Assembly (NCBI RefSeq): GCF_019399895.1
Contig: NC_091865.1
Coordinates: forward strand, 10,049,001-10,113,000
Length of the DNA: 64,000 nt
From: Cardiocondyla obscurior
Taxonomy: Eukaryota; Arthropoda; Insecta; Hymenoptera; Formicidae
Reading direction: 5' to 3'
Shown here: positions 63,284 to 64,000 of the stretch, one piece after another
How the letters are laid out: each line of letters begins with the position of its first letter
Numbering within the stretch: position 1 is the first letter of the stretch
Notes under the pieces: model-generated
Database searches by the model: none
The model's input: only the letters and a program-made list of their open reading frames with translations
Told to the model about the DNA's origin: nothing
Made by a program: the position numbers and the translations under genes

Positions 63284-64000
63284 TTAGATAAGAAATTGAT
63301 TAATGTTTTCTATATTTCTTTCAATATTAATAATAATCGTAAGCCATGTCGTATTCGAACATTTTTTTATCAATCGACGTAATTGATTTTTGTGCATGTT
63401 TTATTGGCATTTTGTTAAAAATAAATTTATAGACGTTTTTACATTATTTCAAAATTGTGTGTATGTATAACATGAGTACGGTAAAAAAAAAACAGAAAGC
63501 TTTAACGTGAAGTGAAACTATTGTTTTAGTCAAAAGGCGAGACTTCAAGTATTCGAGGAAACTTCAAGACATTCGGCACATAATTTTTTTTACGACACGA
63601 AAATTATGTGCATTTTTAATTGTAGTACGAAATATAGATTAAATTCTGCAACGCGAGATTTAATTGAAGATTTTTATCAGCTACAGTTACTTAAAAAAAA
63701 GGGGGGGCATTATTGTCTCGCCTTAGTTCACGTAAAGATCTGTAATCTCTGGCAGTGTACGAACTCTCTAGCGCGAATAATCCCTCCTTTGAAAAATGAT
63801 CCAGCCGGCTCATATGGCTACTAAAAAATGAAACGGCATTTGTATCACTACGACGTTTATCCTGAAAATGGACTTTGTGTCCACCTTGATGTCACGCTTA
63901 CATACTTCTTTTCGCGACACAATAAAGACTCCCACCGCGTTTAATAGTAGCTCTTATACATTTGTTCGCTTTTGCGATCAGCATAACGTAACGTCACACT
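63284..64000. other. 5' flank of the right-hand gene
   Basis: AT-rich DNA that should hold the 5' UTR and promoter of the minus-strand gene starting at 63283. A + strand frame at 63606-63824 (72 codons, MCIFNCSTKYR...) is Cys-containing and not low-complexity, but it has no recognised family, runs through AAA and GGGGGGG, and lacks supporting signals, so it is not called as a gene. A + strand AATAAA lies at about 63921. Confidence 0.4.

Noticed and set aside
1..64000. GCCATTA motifs (Pho-like, Polycomb response element core) at several positions such as 4470, 12105, 26600 and 54126
   Set aside because: The number noticed is about what is expected by chance for a 7-mer on both strands of 64 kb, with no clustering.
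1..64000. tRNA genes, CRISPR arrays, bacterial operons
   Set aside because: No A-box/B-box pair or cloverleaf was found, there are no regularly spaced repeats, and the DNA is eukaryotic.

Overview
This is eukaryotic DNA, almost certainly from an insect and most likely a hymenopteran such as an ant. It has long non-coding stretches, spliced genes with GT...AG introns, a mosaic of very AT-rich and CG-dinucleotide-rich DNA, many homopolymer A/T tracts and short microsatellites, and one complete arthropod engrailed-family gene. The hymenopteran call is an inference from composition and from the style of the engrailed protein. No tRNA, rRNA, CRISPR array, operon or intact transposon was seen.

Layout: (1) 1-15060, 3' flank of engrailed, with no convincing gene. 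(2) 15061-19414, an engrailed (en) orthologue on the minus strand. Exon 1 (18772-19414) carries the EH1 repressor motif and the EH2 Trp motif. A 2,956-bp intron follows. Exon 2 (15469-15815) carries the whole homeodomain and the C-terminal engrailed extension. The predicted protein is 329 aa. (3) 19415-about 59890, roughly 40 kb of gene-poor DNA upstream of en. It holds microsatellites, poly(T) tracts, a tandem E-box palindrome, a nested inverted repeat that could be a small foldback/MITE element, and a few isolated exon-like pieces bounded by good splice signals. (4) 59893-60727, a small three-exon minus-strand gene for a cysteine-rich protein of about 212 aa. (5) 61502-63283, a seven-exon minus-strand gene for a hydrophilic, highly charged protein of about 400 aa. 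Neither of these two is recognised. (6) 63284-64000, their 5' flank.

Only en can be given a function: it is a homeodomain transcription repressor of segmentation, posterior compartment identity and neurogenesis. The large empty upstream interval fits the usual pattern of extended cis-regulatory landscapes around en, but no individual enhancer can be proved from sequence alone. The two right-hand genes lie head to tail on the same strand, 774 bp apart. They were reconstructed by eye from open frames with phase-compatible splice sites, so their exon borders need transcript evidence.
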